Positions 1 through 6,169 of a stretch of 17,297 nt of DNA are shown one piece after another (the stretch's first letter is position 1; every line of letters starts with the position of its first letter). The stretch covers positions 1 to 17,297 of the forward strand of contig CAUABY010000015.1 in NCBI GenBank assembly GCA_958427375.1, given 5' to 3'. Both the position numbers and the translations under genes were made by a program. Origin of the DNA: an uncultured Eubacteriales bacterium (GTDB lineage: Bacteria > Bacillota > Clostridia > Oscillospirales > Oscillospiraceae). The notes beneath the pieces were generated by a model that worked only from the letters and a program-made list of their open reading frames with translations, was not told where the DNA came from and searched no databases.

Positions 1-1431
1 CTTCTCGTCCGCCGCGAGTTTGATGTGCATGAAAGCGGGAGAGCGCTTGCCGGTGTAGGTGATATTCTGGAACTGGTTGAACACCAGAGACACGGGGCGC
101 TGGCAGATGATAGCGGCCGCGCCGATGAGAGCCTCATTGGTGGGGGAGAACTTGTAGCCGAAGGTGCCGCCGGCGTGGTTCTGGACTATGCGCAGCTTCT
201 CCATGGGAACGCCGATACCGCCGGCGATCATGGGCATATGCAGATGGATACCAATGGACTTGGAGTGGATGGTTACCATGCCGTCCTCGTCGATGTAGCC
301 ATAGCCGCAGTCCGGCTCAAGATGCAGGTGGGGCTGACGGGAGCAGTAGCTCTCAATCTCAACCTGCTGGGAATCGGGAACGCTGTTCCAGTCGAAGTCA
401 TCGCCCTTGATGCAGTTGGTCTCAAAGAATACGTTTGGGGTGCCGGGATGGATTTCAATGGCGTCGTCAGCCATAGCATCCAGCGCGCTCATGTAGGCGG
501 GCAGCTCCTCAATCTCGACCTTTACGGCATCTGCCGCCGCGCGGGCGTGAGCCTCGGTGTCAGCCGCGACGATGGCAATAGCGTCACCAAACTGGAATAT
601 TTTGTCGCTGCACAGAACCGGGCGCTCAAAGCCGTCAGTCTTATTGTGCTTGGGCAACATGACAAGGCCGTTTATCTTGTTGCTGCCGCCTGCGGCCAGA
701 ATGTCTTTATAAGTGATGACCTTGAACACGCCGGGCATCTTCTCCGCCTCGGAGGTGTCAATGCTCTTGATGTTGGCGTGGGAGACCTTGGCCTGAGTCA
801 GTGCCAGGCGCAGGGTGTTTTCCGGCATCTTCAGCGCGTCGTCAGCACCGAAGTCCCAAGTGCCGGTGACTTTCTGCGCGGCAGAGGGGCGGATGTACTT
901 GGTGCCCTTGATGCTGTCGCCGGTGGGCTTGAATATCAAGTCCTCCTTGGTCATCTCGCCGCGCATGACAGCGGCAGCGTCCATAACCGCGTCGATAAGG
1001 GGCTTGTAGCCGGTGCAGCGGCAGAGGTTGCGGGTCTTGTTGAACCAGTCGCGCACTTCCTCACGTGTGGGGCTGGGATTCTGCTCAAGCAGAACCTTGG
1101 CGCTGATGATGAAGCCGGGGGTGCAGAAGCCGCACTGTGCGCAGCCGTGCGCCATCCATGCAACCTGAAGCGGGTGCATATCGCTGATGGTGCCGACACC
1201 CTCAATGGTGGTGATTTCAGCGTTGTCCCGAATTTTGCTCATCTTAATGATGCAGGAACGGGTCACCTTGCCGTCCAGAATGACGTTGCACGCGCCGCAG
1301 TGGCCCTCGCCACAGCCAATCTTGCAGCCGGTGAGCAGCAGATGCTCACGCAGAACCTTTGCCAGAGTTTCATCCTGCTCCAGTATCAGGTTGCGGGTAA
1401 CGCCGTTGATTACGAGTGTTTTTCTAATCAT
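1..1431 (-). CDS. mop: Mop-type molybdenum aldehyde oxidoreductase, N-terminal part (runs off left edge)
   Basis: This is the first 477 residues of a xanthine oxidase-family aldehyde oxidoreductase; the family member of Desulfovibrio gigas is about 907 residues, so roughly half is visible. Residues 1-75 are a plant-type ferredoxin [2Fe-2S] domain with Cys40, Cys45, Cys48 and Cys60. The second [2Fe-2S] helical domain has Cys100, Cys103, Cys137 and Cys139 (ending CRCTGY). These eight positions match the numbering I recall for D. gigas Mop exactly. From about residue 165 the molybdenum-binding part starts, including IHPGTPNV and GGTFGYKFSP. There is no FAD domain, as in Mop. The enzyme oxidises aldehydes to acids in the cytoplasm and needs molybdopterin cytosine dinucleotide, which fits the MocA-like and XdhC genes nearby. 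The start at 1431 has AGGAGGTC about 8 bases upstream. It lies 60 bases after the small gene at 1492-1743, probably in one operon. Confidence 0.95.
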   Translation of the reverse strand, partial: MIRKTLVINGVTRNLILEQDETLAKVLREHLLLTGCKIGCGEGHCGACNVILDGKVTRSCIIKMSKIRDNAEITTIEGVGTISDMHPLQVAWMAHGCAQCGFCTPGFIISAKVLLEQNPSPTREEVRDWFNKTRNLCRCTGYKPLIDAVMDAAAVMRGEMTKEDLIFKPTGDSIKGTKYIRPSAAQKVTGTWDFGADDALKMPENTLRLALTQAKVSHANIKSIDTSEAEKMPGVFKVITYKDILAAGGSNKINGLVMLPKHNKTDGFERPVLCSDKIFQFGDAIAIVAADTEAHARAAADAVKVEIEELPAYMSALDAMADDAIEIHPGTPNVFFETNCIKGDDFDWNSVPDSQQVEIESYCSRQPHLHLEPDCGYGYIDEDGMVTIHSKSIGIHLHMPMIAGGIGVPMEKLRIVQNHAGGTFGYKFSPTNEALIGAAAIICQRPVSLVFNQFQNITYTGKRSPAFMHIKLAADEK

Positions 1432-1491
1432 AGCTTGACCTCCTGTTGTTCTTATTTTCTGATATACTTACGATATTAAAGCGGATCCGAT

Positions 1492-1743
1492 TTAACTGTG
1501 TCCGCCGCAGTCGTCATGATCTGCGCCTTTGCCGGTCAAATCCTTAAGCCGCTGAATGCCCCGCGCGGAATAAAACACGAGCTGAGCCGTACTGCCGTCC
1601 ACATTTTCACCGCTGAGCCGCAGAACATTCGCGTTCTCATAATAGTCAATGGGCAGTTCACGGCGGAAAACCTGTCCTGTTTTGTCATCCTTAATCTCAA
1701 CCGTGACCATGCTGGCCGAGATCTCGAAAAGTTCGTCTCCCAT
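1492..1743 (-). CDS. Small hypothetical protein of the mop operon
   Basis: I do not recognise this 83-residue protein. It begins MGDELFEISASMVTVEIKD and ends DHDDCGGHS. The sequence predicts a small soluble beta-rich protein without signal peptide or membrane segment. The acidic N-terminal half has alternating hydrophobic residues, and the C-terminal tail carries Asp, His and Cys residues that could bind metal. The ATG at 1743 follows a GGGGGAAG stretch about 12 bases upstream, a somewhat long spacing. It is the first gene after a good sigma-70-type promoter and lies 60 bases ahead of mop on the same strand, so it is probably cotranscribed with it. A role as accessory or redox partner for Mop is only inferred from position. 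The opposite strand is also open here, but lacks a ribosome site. Confidence 0.72.
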   Translation of the reverse strand: MGDELFEISASMVTVEIKDDKTGQVFRRELPIDYYENANVLRLSGENVDGSTAQLVFYSARGIQRLKDLTGKGADHDDCGGHS

Positions 1744-1755
1744 AACGGCAACACT

Positions 1756-1795
1756 TCCCCCTATACTTTTGTTAAATTAATCATACTCCCCCTAT
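1756..1795. repeat. Direct repeat TCCCCCTAT, two copies 31 bp apart
   Basis: The 9-mer TCCCCCTAT occurs at 1756-1764 and 1787-1795, a start-to-start distance of 31 bp, about three helical turns. One copy lies in the promoter spacer and the other just downstream of the -10 box of the mop operon. This could be a paired regulator site, but chance or ribosome-site similarity (GGGGGA on the minus strand) is possible. Confidence 0.35.
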
Positions 1796-1809
1796 GACTA
1801 TGCTTTCAA
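1780..1809 (-). promoter_or_regulatory. Promoter of the mop operon
   Basis: On the minus strand TTGAAA (1804-1809) and TATGAT (1780-1785) are separated by 18 bases. Transcription would start near 1773, about 30 bases before the ATG of the small gene at 1743. Confidence 0.55.
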
Positions 1810-1815
1810 CTTTCA

Positions 1816-1852
1816 AAAAAAAACAATTCGCAGAAACCGCGAATTGTTTTTT
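1816..1852 (-). terminator. Intrinsic terminator after the TylF-like methyltransferase gene
   Basis: Arms CAATTCGC (1824-1831) and GCGAATTG (1839-1846) enclose a 7-base loop, with an A-run on the left and a T-run on the right extending the pairing to 1818-1852. It can work in both directions, but the only gene ending into it is the minus-strand one at 1905. It separates that gene from the mop promoter. Confidence 0.75.
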
Positions 1853-1904
1853 GTGAATTTTCCACAAATATTGTAAACTTTTTATGTTGAAAACGTTATT
1901 TTTT

Positions 1905-2885
1905 CTACAACAGCGCCGGAATAACCAGCGAACCGTTGACATCACACAGCGGCACGGCGGGCAGACGGCGGCCGAGCTCGGCTTCAAAGCGCGTCAAAGC
2001 GGCGCGGACGCCGGGGAGTTTGGGCGAATTGTAGTCGTGCAGCATGAGGAAGCCGCCGTTTGACAGCCGCGGATAGAAATAGCGCAGTCCGGCAAGGGTG
2101 CTCTCCTCCAAATCCACATCCAGCGACACAAGGGCAAAGCGCTCTTCCAGACCGTTCAGCGATGCCGGGAACAGCCCCGGCATCAATACCGCCCGCTCCG
2201 GGTGGGGCAGCGCGCGGAGCACCGCCTCCTCCGCGGTATTCCTGTGGCTTTGTAAAAAACCCTCGCCCAGCGGGTGCGAAGCCCGCTCCCGCGCGGCCTC
2301 CTGAGGGTCAAAGCCCTCAAAGCTGTCGAAGAGATACAGCGTCCTCTCCGGGAGCAGGGCGTTGATGCAGCGGGCAAAGGCGCCCTTATACACCCCAAGC
2401 TCCGCCGCCGCGCCGGGTACATCCGCAAGGCGCAGGCACAGCGCTTCAAGCGTTTTTACGCGGACATAGTCATTTTCCAAGGCGTTTGCGGGCAGCAGAC
2501 GGCTTTCCTCCCATGGCGGTTCCCTGACGATTTTCGGCGCGCTCTGCACCGGCTTCAAAACAGCCTCCGGCAGCAGTGCCGCCGCCTTTTCATAGCTTGT
2601 GTTCAAATCTGTCAGGGCATAGTGATTTTTCATGTACAGCACACGGCTCATGTCAATCCCGGCGGCCTCACAGCGCGCGGCGATGGCGTGTACATCCCGG
2701 CTTGTGACTATCAACAGGTCATAAGCCCTGCCGGCCAGCTCCTCCGGGCTTATAACGCTCCGCCCCATGAAGCTCGCCCCCGGCTGAGGCGCGCTCTCCA
2801 CAAAGGCGCGCAGATTTTCCAAATCCAAGCCGCTGTCAATCAGTTCCCCGGCGCCGCAGCCGGTGCCGTAAACATACAAATCCAT
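1905..2885 (-). CDS. TylF/MycF-like SAM-dependent methyltransferase with N-terminal Rossmann-like domain
   Basis: A 326-residue protein. The C-terminal part (about 130-326) matches the TylF/macrocin O-methyltransferase family: AELGVYKG (161-168) is the SAM-binding glycine loop region, DSFEGF (187-192) is the family hallmark, SLDVDL (254-259) and HDYNSP (283-288) are the metal- and substrate-site regions of this family. The first 90 residues (YGTGCGAG at 5-12, DLLIVTS at 56-62) look like a Rossmann nucleotide-binding or sugar-modification domain. The methyl acceptor is unknown; relatives act on sugars and surface glycans. The ATG at 2885 was chosen because GGGGAGGGTGG lies just upstream; the frame stays open to 2969 without a ribosome site. 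It is a single-gene unit with its own promoter, transcribed divergently from the cofactor operon. A link to molybdenum is not shown. Confidence 0.85.
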   Translation of the reverse strand: MDLYVYGTGCGAGELIDSGLDLENLRAFVESAPQPGASFMGRSVISPEELAGRAYDLLIVTSRDVHAIAARCEAAGIDMSRVLYMKNHYALTDLNTSYEKAAALLPEAVLKPVQSAPKIVREPPWEESRLLPANALENDYVRVKTLEALCLRLADVPGAAAELGVYKGAFARCINALLPERTLYLFDSFEGFDPQEAARERASHPLGEGFLQSHRNTAEEAVLRALPHPERAVLMPGLFPASLNGLEERFALVSLDVDLEESTLAGLRYFYPRLSNGGFLMLHDYNSPKLPGVRAALTRFEAELGRRLPAVPLCDVNGSLVIPALL

Positions 2886-2903
2886 AGTCCACCCTCCCCG
2901 CGC

Positions 2904-2918
2904 GTAATCACTGATTAC
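2904..2918. promoter_or_regulatory. 15-bp palindrome at the methyltransferase transcription start (operator candidate)
   Basis: GTAATCA and TGATTAC flank a single central C, a perfect palindrome lying directly downstream of the -10 box of the minus-strand promoter at 2919-2947. A dimeric repressor bound here would block initiation. The regulator is unknown. Confidence 0.45.
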
Positions 2919-2947
2919 AAAATACCACAATGCAATTGGTCTGTAAA
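2919..2947 (-). promoter_or_regulatory. Promoter of the TylF-like methyltransferase gene
   Basis: On the minus strand TTTACA (2942-2947) and TATTTT (2919-2924) are separated by 17 bases. It lies back to back with the plus-strand promoter that begins at 2952. Confidence 0.55.
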
Positions 2948-2951
2948 GCAA

Positions 2952-2980
2952 TTTACATTTGAAAAGCAATCGGTTATACT
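2952..2980 (+). promoter_or_regulatory. Promoter of the molybdenum cofactor operon
   Basis: TTTACA (2952-2957) and TATACT (2975-2980) are separated by 17 bases. Transcription would start near 2987, leaving a leader of about 34 bases before the ATG at 3021. The -10 box overlaps a palindrome at 2978-2994. Confidence 0.65.
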
Positions 2981-2994
2981 ATATATAATATAGT
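2978..2994. promoter_or_regulatory. 17-bp AT-rich palindrome over the start site of the cofactor operon (operator candidate)
   Basis: ACTATAT and ATATAGT flank ATA, giving a perfect palindrome that covers the end of the -10 box and the expected start site. The wider sequence from CGGTTATA (2971) to TTAGCG (2999) is also roughly symmetric and faintly recalls ModE boxes (CGnTATAT ... TAnCG). Because the first gene carries a ModE-like domain, self-control is plausible but unproven. Confidence 0.45.
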
Positions 2995-3020
2995 TAGCGT
3001 CATACTTAGGAGGGGTGGGT

Positions 3021-3947
3021 ATGCAGACAGGCGCGGTCATAGTTGCGGCGGGGATGTCCTCGCGAATGGGGGATTTTAAGCCAATGCTGAACATCGGCTC
3101 CATCTCCATCGCCCAGCGGGTGGTTGCCACCTTTCAGCAGGCGGGTGTGGAGAAGATCGTGATGGTCACGGGCTATAACGCCACGGCCTTGGAAAAGCAT
3201 CTGGCAAATAACGGCATTGTCTTTCTGCGAAACGAGGAGTATGAGCACACGCAGATGTTTGAGTCGGCCAAACTCGGCCTTGGATACATACAGGATAAGT
3301 GTGACCGGGTGCTGTTCACGCCGGTGGATATTCCGCTCTTCACCGCGGCGACGGTTCACAGCCTCCTTGAAAGCGGGGCGGAATTGGCCTGTCCGGTGTG
3401 TCATGGGCAGACAGGGCACCCGATTTTGATAGCCTCGCATCTGATTGCCGCGATTTTGAGGGATGAGGGCGAGGGCGGCCTTCGCGGGGCGCTCGACCGC
3501 TGCGGCGCGGCGATGTGTGAGATAGCGGTTGCCGACCAGGGTATACTCCACGACGCGGACACGCCGCAGGATTTCAAGATGCTGCTTCGCTATCACAACG
3601 AGCAGCTTGTGCGCCCGGTAATAAGTGTGGAGCTCGCGCGCGAGAAGCCCTTCTTTGACAGCCGTGTTGCCATGCTTTTGGAGCTGGTGGACGAGACGCA
3701 GTCGGTGCGCACGGCCTGCGCGCGGATGCAGATGTCCTATTCCAGCGGCTGGAATTTGATTCGCAGGCTGGAATCCCAGCTGAATATGAACCTTGTTGAG
3801 CGCAGTCAGGGCGGCGCGGGCGGCAGCAAAAGCAGCCTGACCGCGCAGGGCAAGCGGCTGACTGAGGCCTACAGGAGCTATTCAAGCGCGGTGAAGGACG
3901 CCGCCGCCGAGCTGTACGAGCAGTATTTCAGCGAGATATTCATGTGA
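3021..3947 (+). CDS. MocA-like molybdenum cofactor cytidylyltransferase fused to ModE-like winged helix
   Basis: A 308-residue two-domain protein. Residues 1-190 are a MobA/MocA-type nucleotidyltransferase: AAGMSSRMG (9-17) followed by Lys20 is the nucleotide-binding signature, PVDIP (101-105) is the metal-binding Asp loop, GHPILI (132-137) and DADTPQDF (178-185) are typical of E. coli MocA (YgfJ). This points to CTP-dependent formation of molybdopterin cytosine dinucleotide, the cofactor of Mop. Residues 200-305 are a LysR/ModE-type winged helix: SVRTACARMQMSYSSGWNLI (228-247) is the helix-turn-helix and the GGAGGSKSSLTAQG stretch is the ModE wing. The protein may thus link cofactor making to transcription. 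The ATG at 3021 has AGGAGG 7 bases upstream; a GTG at 3015 overlaps that site. The next gene overlaps the stop by 4 bases. Confidence 0.9.
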   Translation: MQTGAVIVAAGMSSRMGDFKPMLNIGSISIAQRVVATFQQAGVEKIVMVTGYNATALEKHLANNGIVFLRNEEYEHTQMFESAKLGLGYIQDKCDRVLFTPVDIPLFTAATVHSLLESGAELACPVCHGQTGHPILIASHLIAAILRDEGEGGLRGALDRCGAAMCEIAVADQGILHDADTPQDFKMLLRYHNEQLVRPVISVELAREKPFFDSRVAMLLELVDETQSVRTACARMQMSYSSGWNLIRRLESQLNMNLVERSQGGAGGSKSSLTAQGKRLTEAYRSYSSAVKDAAAELYEQYFSEIFM

Positions 3948-5017
3948 ATAAGATGAGAAAAATATACTTGATACGGCACGGCAGGCCGGATGTTCCGGGC
4001 GGCAGGAGGCTGTGCCTTGGCCAAACGGATATCCCGCTGGGGGCGCTTGGCCGCATGCAGGCCTGCCTTTTGGGGCAGGAGCTTGATCAGCGCTTCAGCC
4101 GGGTGTTCTCAAGCCCGCTCTCCCGCGCCGTGCAGACAGCGGAGGGGCTGTCGCGTGAGATTACGGTTCTCGGCGGGCTTGTGGAGCTTTCCGCCGGGGA
4201 CTGGGACGGGCTGGACTTTGACGAGATTGCCCGCCGCTGGCCGGACTTATACGCCGCCAGAGGTGAAAATCCCAATCTGCCCATCCCCGGCGCGGAGGAC
4301 GCGGCGGCCGGGCAGCAACGCTTTTTGGACGCTGTAAGATACGCCCTTAGCTCCTCCGCAGGCGATATCGCCATCACCGCCCACATCAGCGTAAACCAGC
4401 TGCTGCTGTGCCACGCGCTTGGCATCTCACCCTATGAGGCGCGGCAGTTTCGCCTGCCATATGGCTGTTATTGTGAGCTGGAAGCTGATGACGCGGGCAG
4501 CCTTAACGTAAAGAGCGTGGGACAGCTCCCACATCCGCCGCTCACACCGGCGCTGGCGGAAAAGCTGCTTTTTTCAGCCGCCCCCGGCGAGCGGGTGACT
4601 GCCCACAGCCGCGCGGTGGCGGCGGAGGCGCGGCGCATTGCCGGGGCGCTCCCGTTGGCGATCGACACGGCAAAACTTGAAAGCGCCGCGCTGCTGCACG
4701 ACATAGCCCGCGCAGAGCCGAACCACGCGGCACGCGGCGGCGAGTGGCTGAGGGAGTTGGGCTATGACAATGCGGCGGCGCTTGTTGAAGGCCACCATGA
4801 TTGGGGTGGCGGCGCGATTGATGAGAGCGCGGTTTTGTACATTGCGGACAAATGCGTTCAGGAGGACAGGCGCGTTAGCTTGGAAGAGCGTTTCGCGGGC
4901 AGTGCGGCGCGCTGTAAGGAAGCGGCGGCGCAGGCGGCACATCAGCGGCGCTATGAGGCGGCGCTCGCGCTGAGAGAGGAAATAAACCGCGTGAGCGTAC
5001 AAGTTATAATAGAATAG
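3944..5017 (+). CDS. Histidine phosphatase - HD domain fusion protein
   Basis: A 357-residue fusion. Residues 5-200 are a histidine phosphatase (phosphoglycerate mutase-like, CobC-like) domain: LIRHGRP (9-15) with the phosphorylated His12, SSPLSRAVQTAE (57-68) with Arg61, ELSAGDWDG (81-89) with the acid-base Glu, and AHISVN (146-151) with the second His. Residues 212-345 are an HD phosphohydrolase-type domain with His221, HD at 252-253, His284/His285 and Asp302. Both catalytic sets look complete. Substrate is not evident; the place between a cofactor nucleotidyltransferase and XdhC suggests a nucleotide or cofactor intermediate. A GTG at 3944 overlaps the upstream stop, giving translational coupling; an ATG at 3953 is the alternative start. 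XdhC follows 15 bases after the stop. Confidence 0.88.
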   Translation: MNKMRKIYLIRHGRPDVPGGRRLCLGQTDIPLGALGRMQACLLGQELDQRFSRVFSSPLSRAVQTAEGLSREITVLGGLVELSAGDWDGLDFDEIARRWPDLYAARGENPNLPIPGAEDAAAGQQRFLDAVRYALSSSAGDIAITAHISVNQLLLCHALGISPYEARQFRLPYGCYCELEADDAGSLNVKSVGQLPHPPLTPALAEKLLFSAAPGERVTAHSRAVAAEARRIAGALPLAIDTAKLESAALLHDIARAEPNHAARGGEWLRELGYDNAAALVEGHHDWGGGAIDESAVLYIADKCVQEDRRVSLEERFAGSAARCKEAAAQAAHQRRYEAALALREEINRVSVQVIIE

Positions 5018-5032
5018 AAGGAGCACATGAGC

Positions 5033-6064
5033 ATGGACAATATTTACGCGGAAGTTTTAAAAGAACTTAAAGAGAATCGGGCAGTCACGGCTGAGACCCG
5101 GCTTTCCGCCGCCGAGGGGCGCCTGGCGGAGAATGTCACGCGGCGTCTCACCGATGTGGTGCCGGTGGAGGATGCCAAAGGCCGCCGCTTTGCCCGCGTC
5201 AGCACCGCGTGGGGTGAGGACGGCAGTGTGACAATCCGCGAACCGGTACTGCCGCAGGAGCGGCTTATCGTGCTCGGCGGCGGGCACATCGCCCTGCCCG
5301 TGTGCGAGTTTGCGGCCAAGTGCGGCTTCAATGTGTGCGTGGTGGACGACAGGCCCAGCTTTGCCAATACCGCCCGTTTTCCGCTGGCACAGCAGGTACT
5401 CTGTGAGAGCTTTGAAACCGCCATTGAGAAGTTGAAAGTTACCGCCTTTGACTATGTGGTGGTGATTACCCGCGGCCACAGGCATGACGCGGACTGCCTG
5501 CGCGCGCTGCTGCCGGGGCAGGCTCCGGCGTATCTGGGGATGATAGGCTCGCGGCGGCGTGTCAAGGGCCTGCTTGAAATGCTGAAGGAAGAGGGCTTTG
5601 ATGAAGAGCGCTTGGCGGGCATCTGCACCCCGATTGGCCTGAACATCGGTGCGGTCACGCCGGGAGAAATCGCCATCTCCATCATGGCGGAGGTCATTGC
5701 GCACAAGCGCCTGCCGGAATACGGTGACGCAAGCCGCTTCTGCATTGACTCTGACTTGGAACTTTCCACCCTTGAATATCTGGCCGCAAACCGCGAGCCC
5801 AAGGCCGTGGTGACGGTAATCGAGACCAAGGGCTCCACCCCGCGCGGAACGGGTGCGAAGATGGCCGTCAGCCCCATTGGGCAGGTCACGGGCAGCATCG
5901 GCGGCGGATGCAGTGAGGCGGCGGTGATTCGTGACGCCATTGCCATCATCGGCACAGGCCGCTATAAGCTGATGGATATTGACCTTACCGGTGAGGTAGC
6001 GGAGTCGGACGGCATGGTCTGCGGCGGCACAATGAAGGTGCTCGTTGAGGACGGCTGCTGCTGA
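5033..6064 (+). CDS. xdhC: XdhC-family molybdenum hydroxylase maturation factor
   Basis: A 343-residue XdhC-family protein, which binds molybdenum cofactor, helps its sulfuration and inserts it into xanthine dehydrogenase-type enzymes. Residues 75-225 are the Rossmann XdhC_C domain: LIVLGGGHIALPV (78-90) is the dinucleotide loop, followed by VVDDRP (103-108), ITRGHRHD (145-152), YLGMIGSRRR (167-176) and CTPIGLNIGAVTPGEIAISI (198-217). Residues 248-340 are a complete XdhC_CoxI domain: ETKGSTPRGTGAKM (264-277), GSIGGGCSE (287-295) and a final CGGTMKV. In classical XdhC the CoxI domain comes first, so the order is reversed here; the first 70 residues may be a remnant. AAGGAG at 5018-5023 is 9 bases from the ATG at 5033 but only 3 from an ATG at 5027, so 5033 is preferred. 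It is the last gene of the operon. Confidence 0.93.
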   Translation: MDNIYAEVLKELKENRAVTAETRLSAAEGRLAENVTRRLTDVVPVEDAKGRRFARVSTAWGEDGSVTIREPVLPQERLIVLGGGHIALPVCEFAAKCGFNVCVVDDRPSFANTARFPLAQQVLCESFETAIEKLKVTAFDYVVVITRGHRHDADCLRALLPGQAPAYLGMIGSRRRVKGLLEMLKEEGFDEERLAGICTPIGLNIGAVTPGEIAISIMAEVIAHKRLPEYGDASRFCIDSDLELSTLEYLAANREPKAVVTVIETKGSTPRGTGAKMAVSPIGQVTGSIGGGCSEAAVIRDAIAIIGTGRYKLMDIDLTGEVAESDGMVCGGTMKVLVEDGCC

Positions 6065-6104
6065 AATTTATGGCATACTCCAAAAATAAAACTGCACAGC
6101 CCAC

Positions 6105-6121
6105 AGCAACAGCGGGTTGCT
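6105..6121. promoter_or_regulatory. Inverted repeat AGCAAC-N5-GTTGCT at the -35 region of the XRE gene
   Basis: Arms 6105-6110 and 6116-6121 are perfect and overlap the -35 box used by the XRE regulator gene. It could be an autoregulatory operator, or a weak terminator after xdhC; no proper T-run follows, so the operator reading is favoured. Confidence 0.35.
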
Positions 6122-6149
6122 TGTTCTGAGCGCATACCTATAATATAAT
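6117..6149 (+). promoter_or_regulatory. Promoter of the XRE/zinc ribbon gene
   Basis: Two overlapping versions are visible: TTGCTT (6117-6122), 16 bases, TATAAT (6139-6144); and TTGTTC (6121-6126), 17 bases, TATAAT (6144-6149). Either gives a leader of about 15-20 bases with GAGGTGA at 6156-6162. Confidence 0.6.
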
Positions 6150-6169
6150 GTATCCGAGGTGATGATTTT

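Noticed and set aside
25..1479. Long plus-strand open frame of 484 codons opposite mop
   Set aside because: The minus strand encodes Mop with all eight cluster cysteines; the opposite frame has no ribosome site or family resemblance and is a GC-rich codon shadow.
1498..1797. Plus-strand open frame opposite the small mop-operon gene
   Set aside because: No ribosome site and it crosses the minus-strand promoter; the minus-strand frame has promoter, start and operon context.
2886..2969. N-terminal extension of the methyltransferase to 2969
   Set aside because: It would include the promoter and palindrome; the ATG at 2885 has a strong ribosome site.
2274..2993. Plus-strand open frame of 239 codons opposite the methyltransferase
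   Set aside because: Antisense to clear TylF motifs and runs over both divergent promoters.
3006..3596. Minus-strand open frame opposite the MocA-like gene
   Set aside because: Shadow of a gene with clear MocA motifs; no ribosome site.
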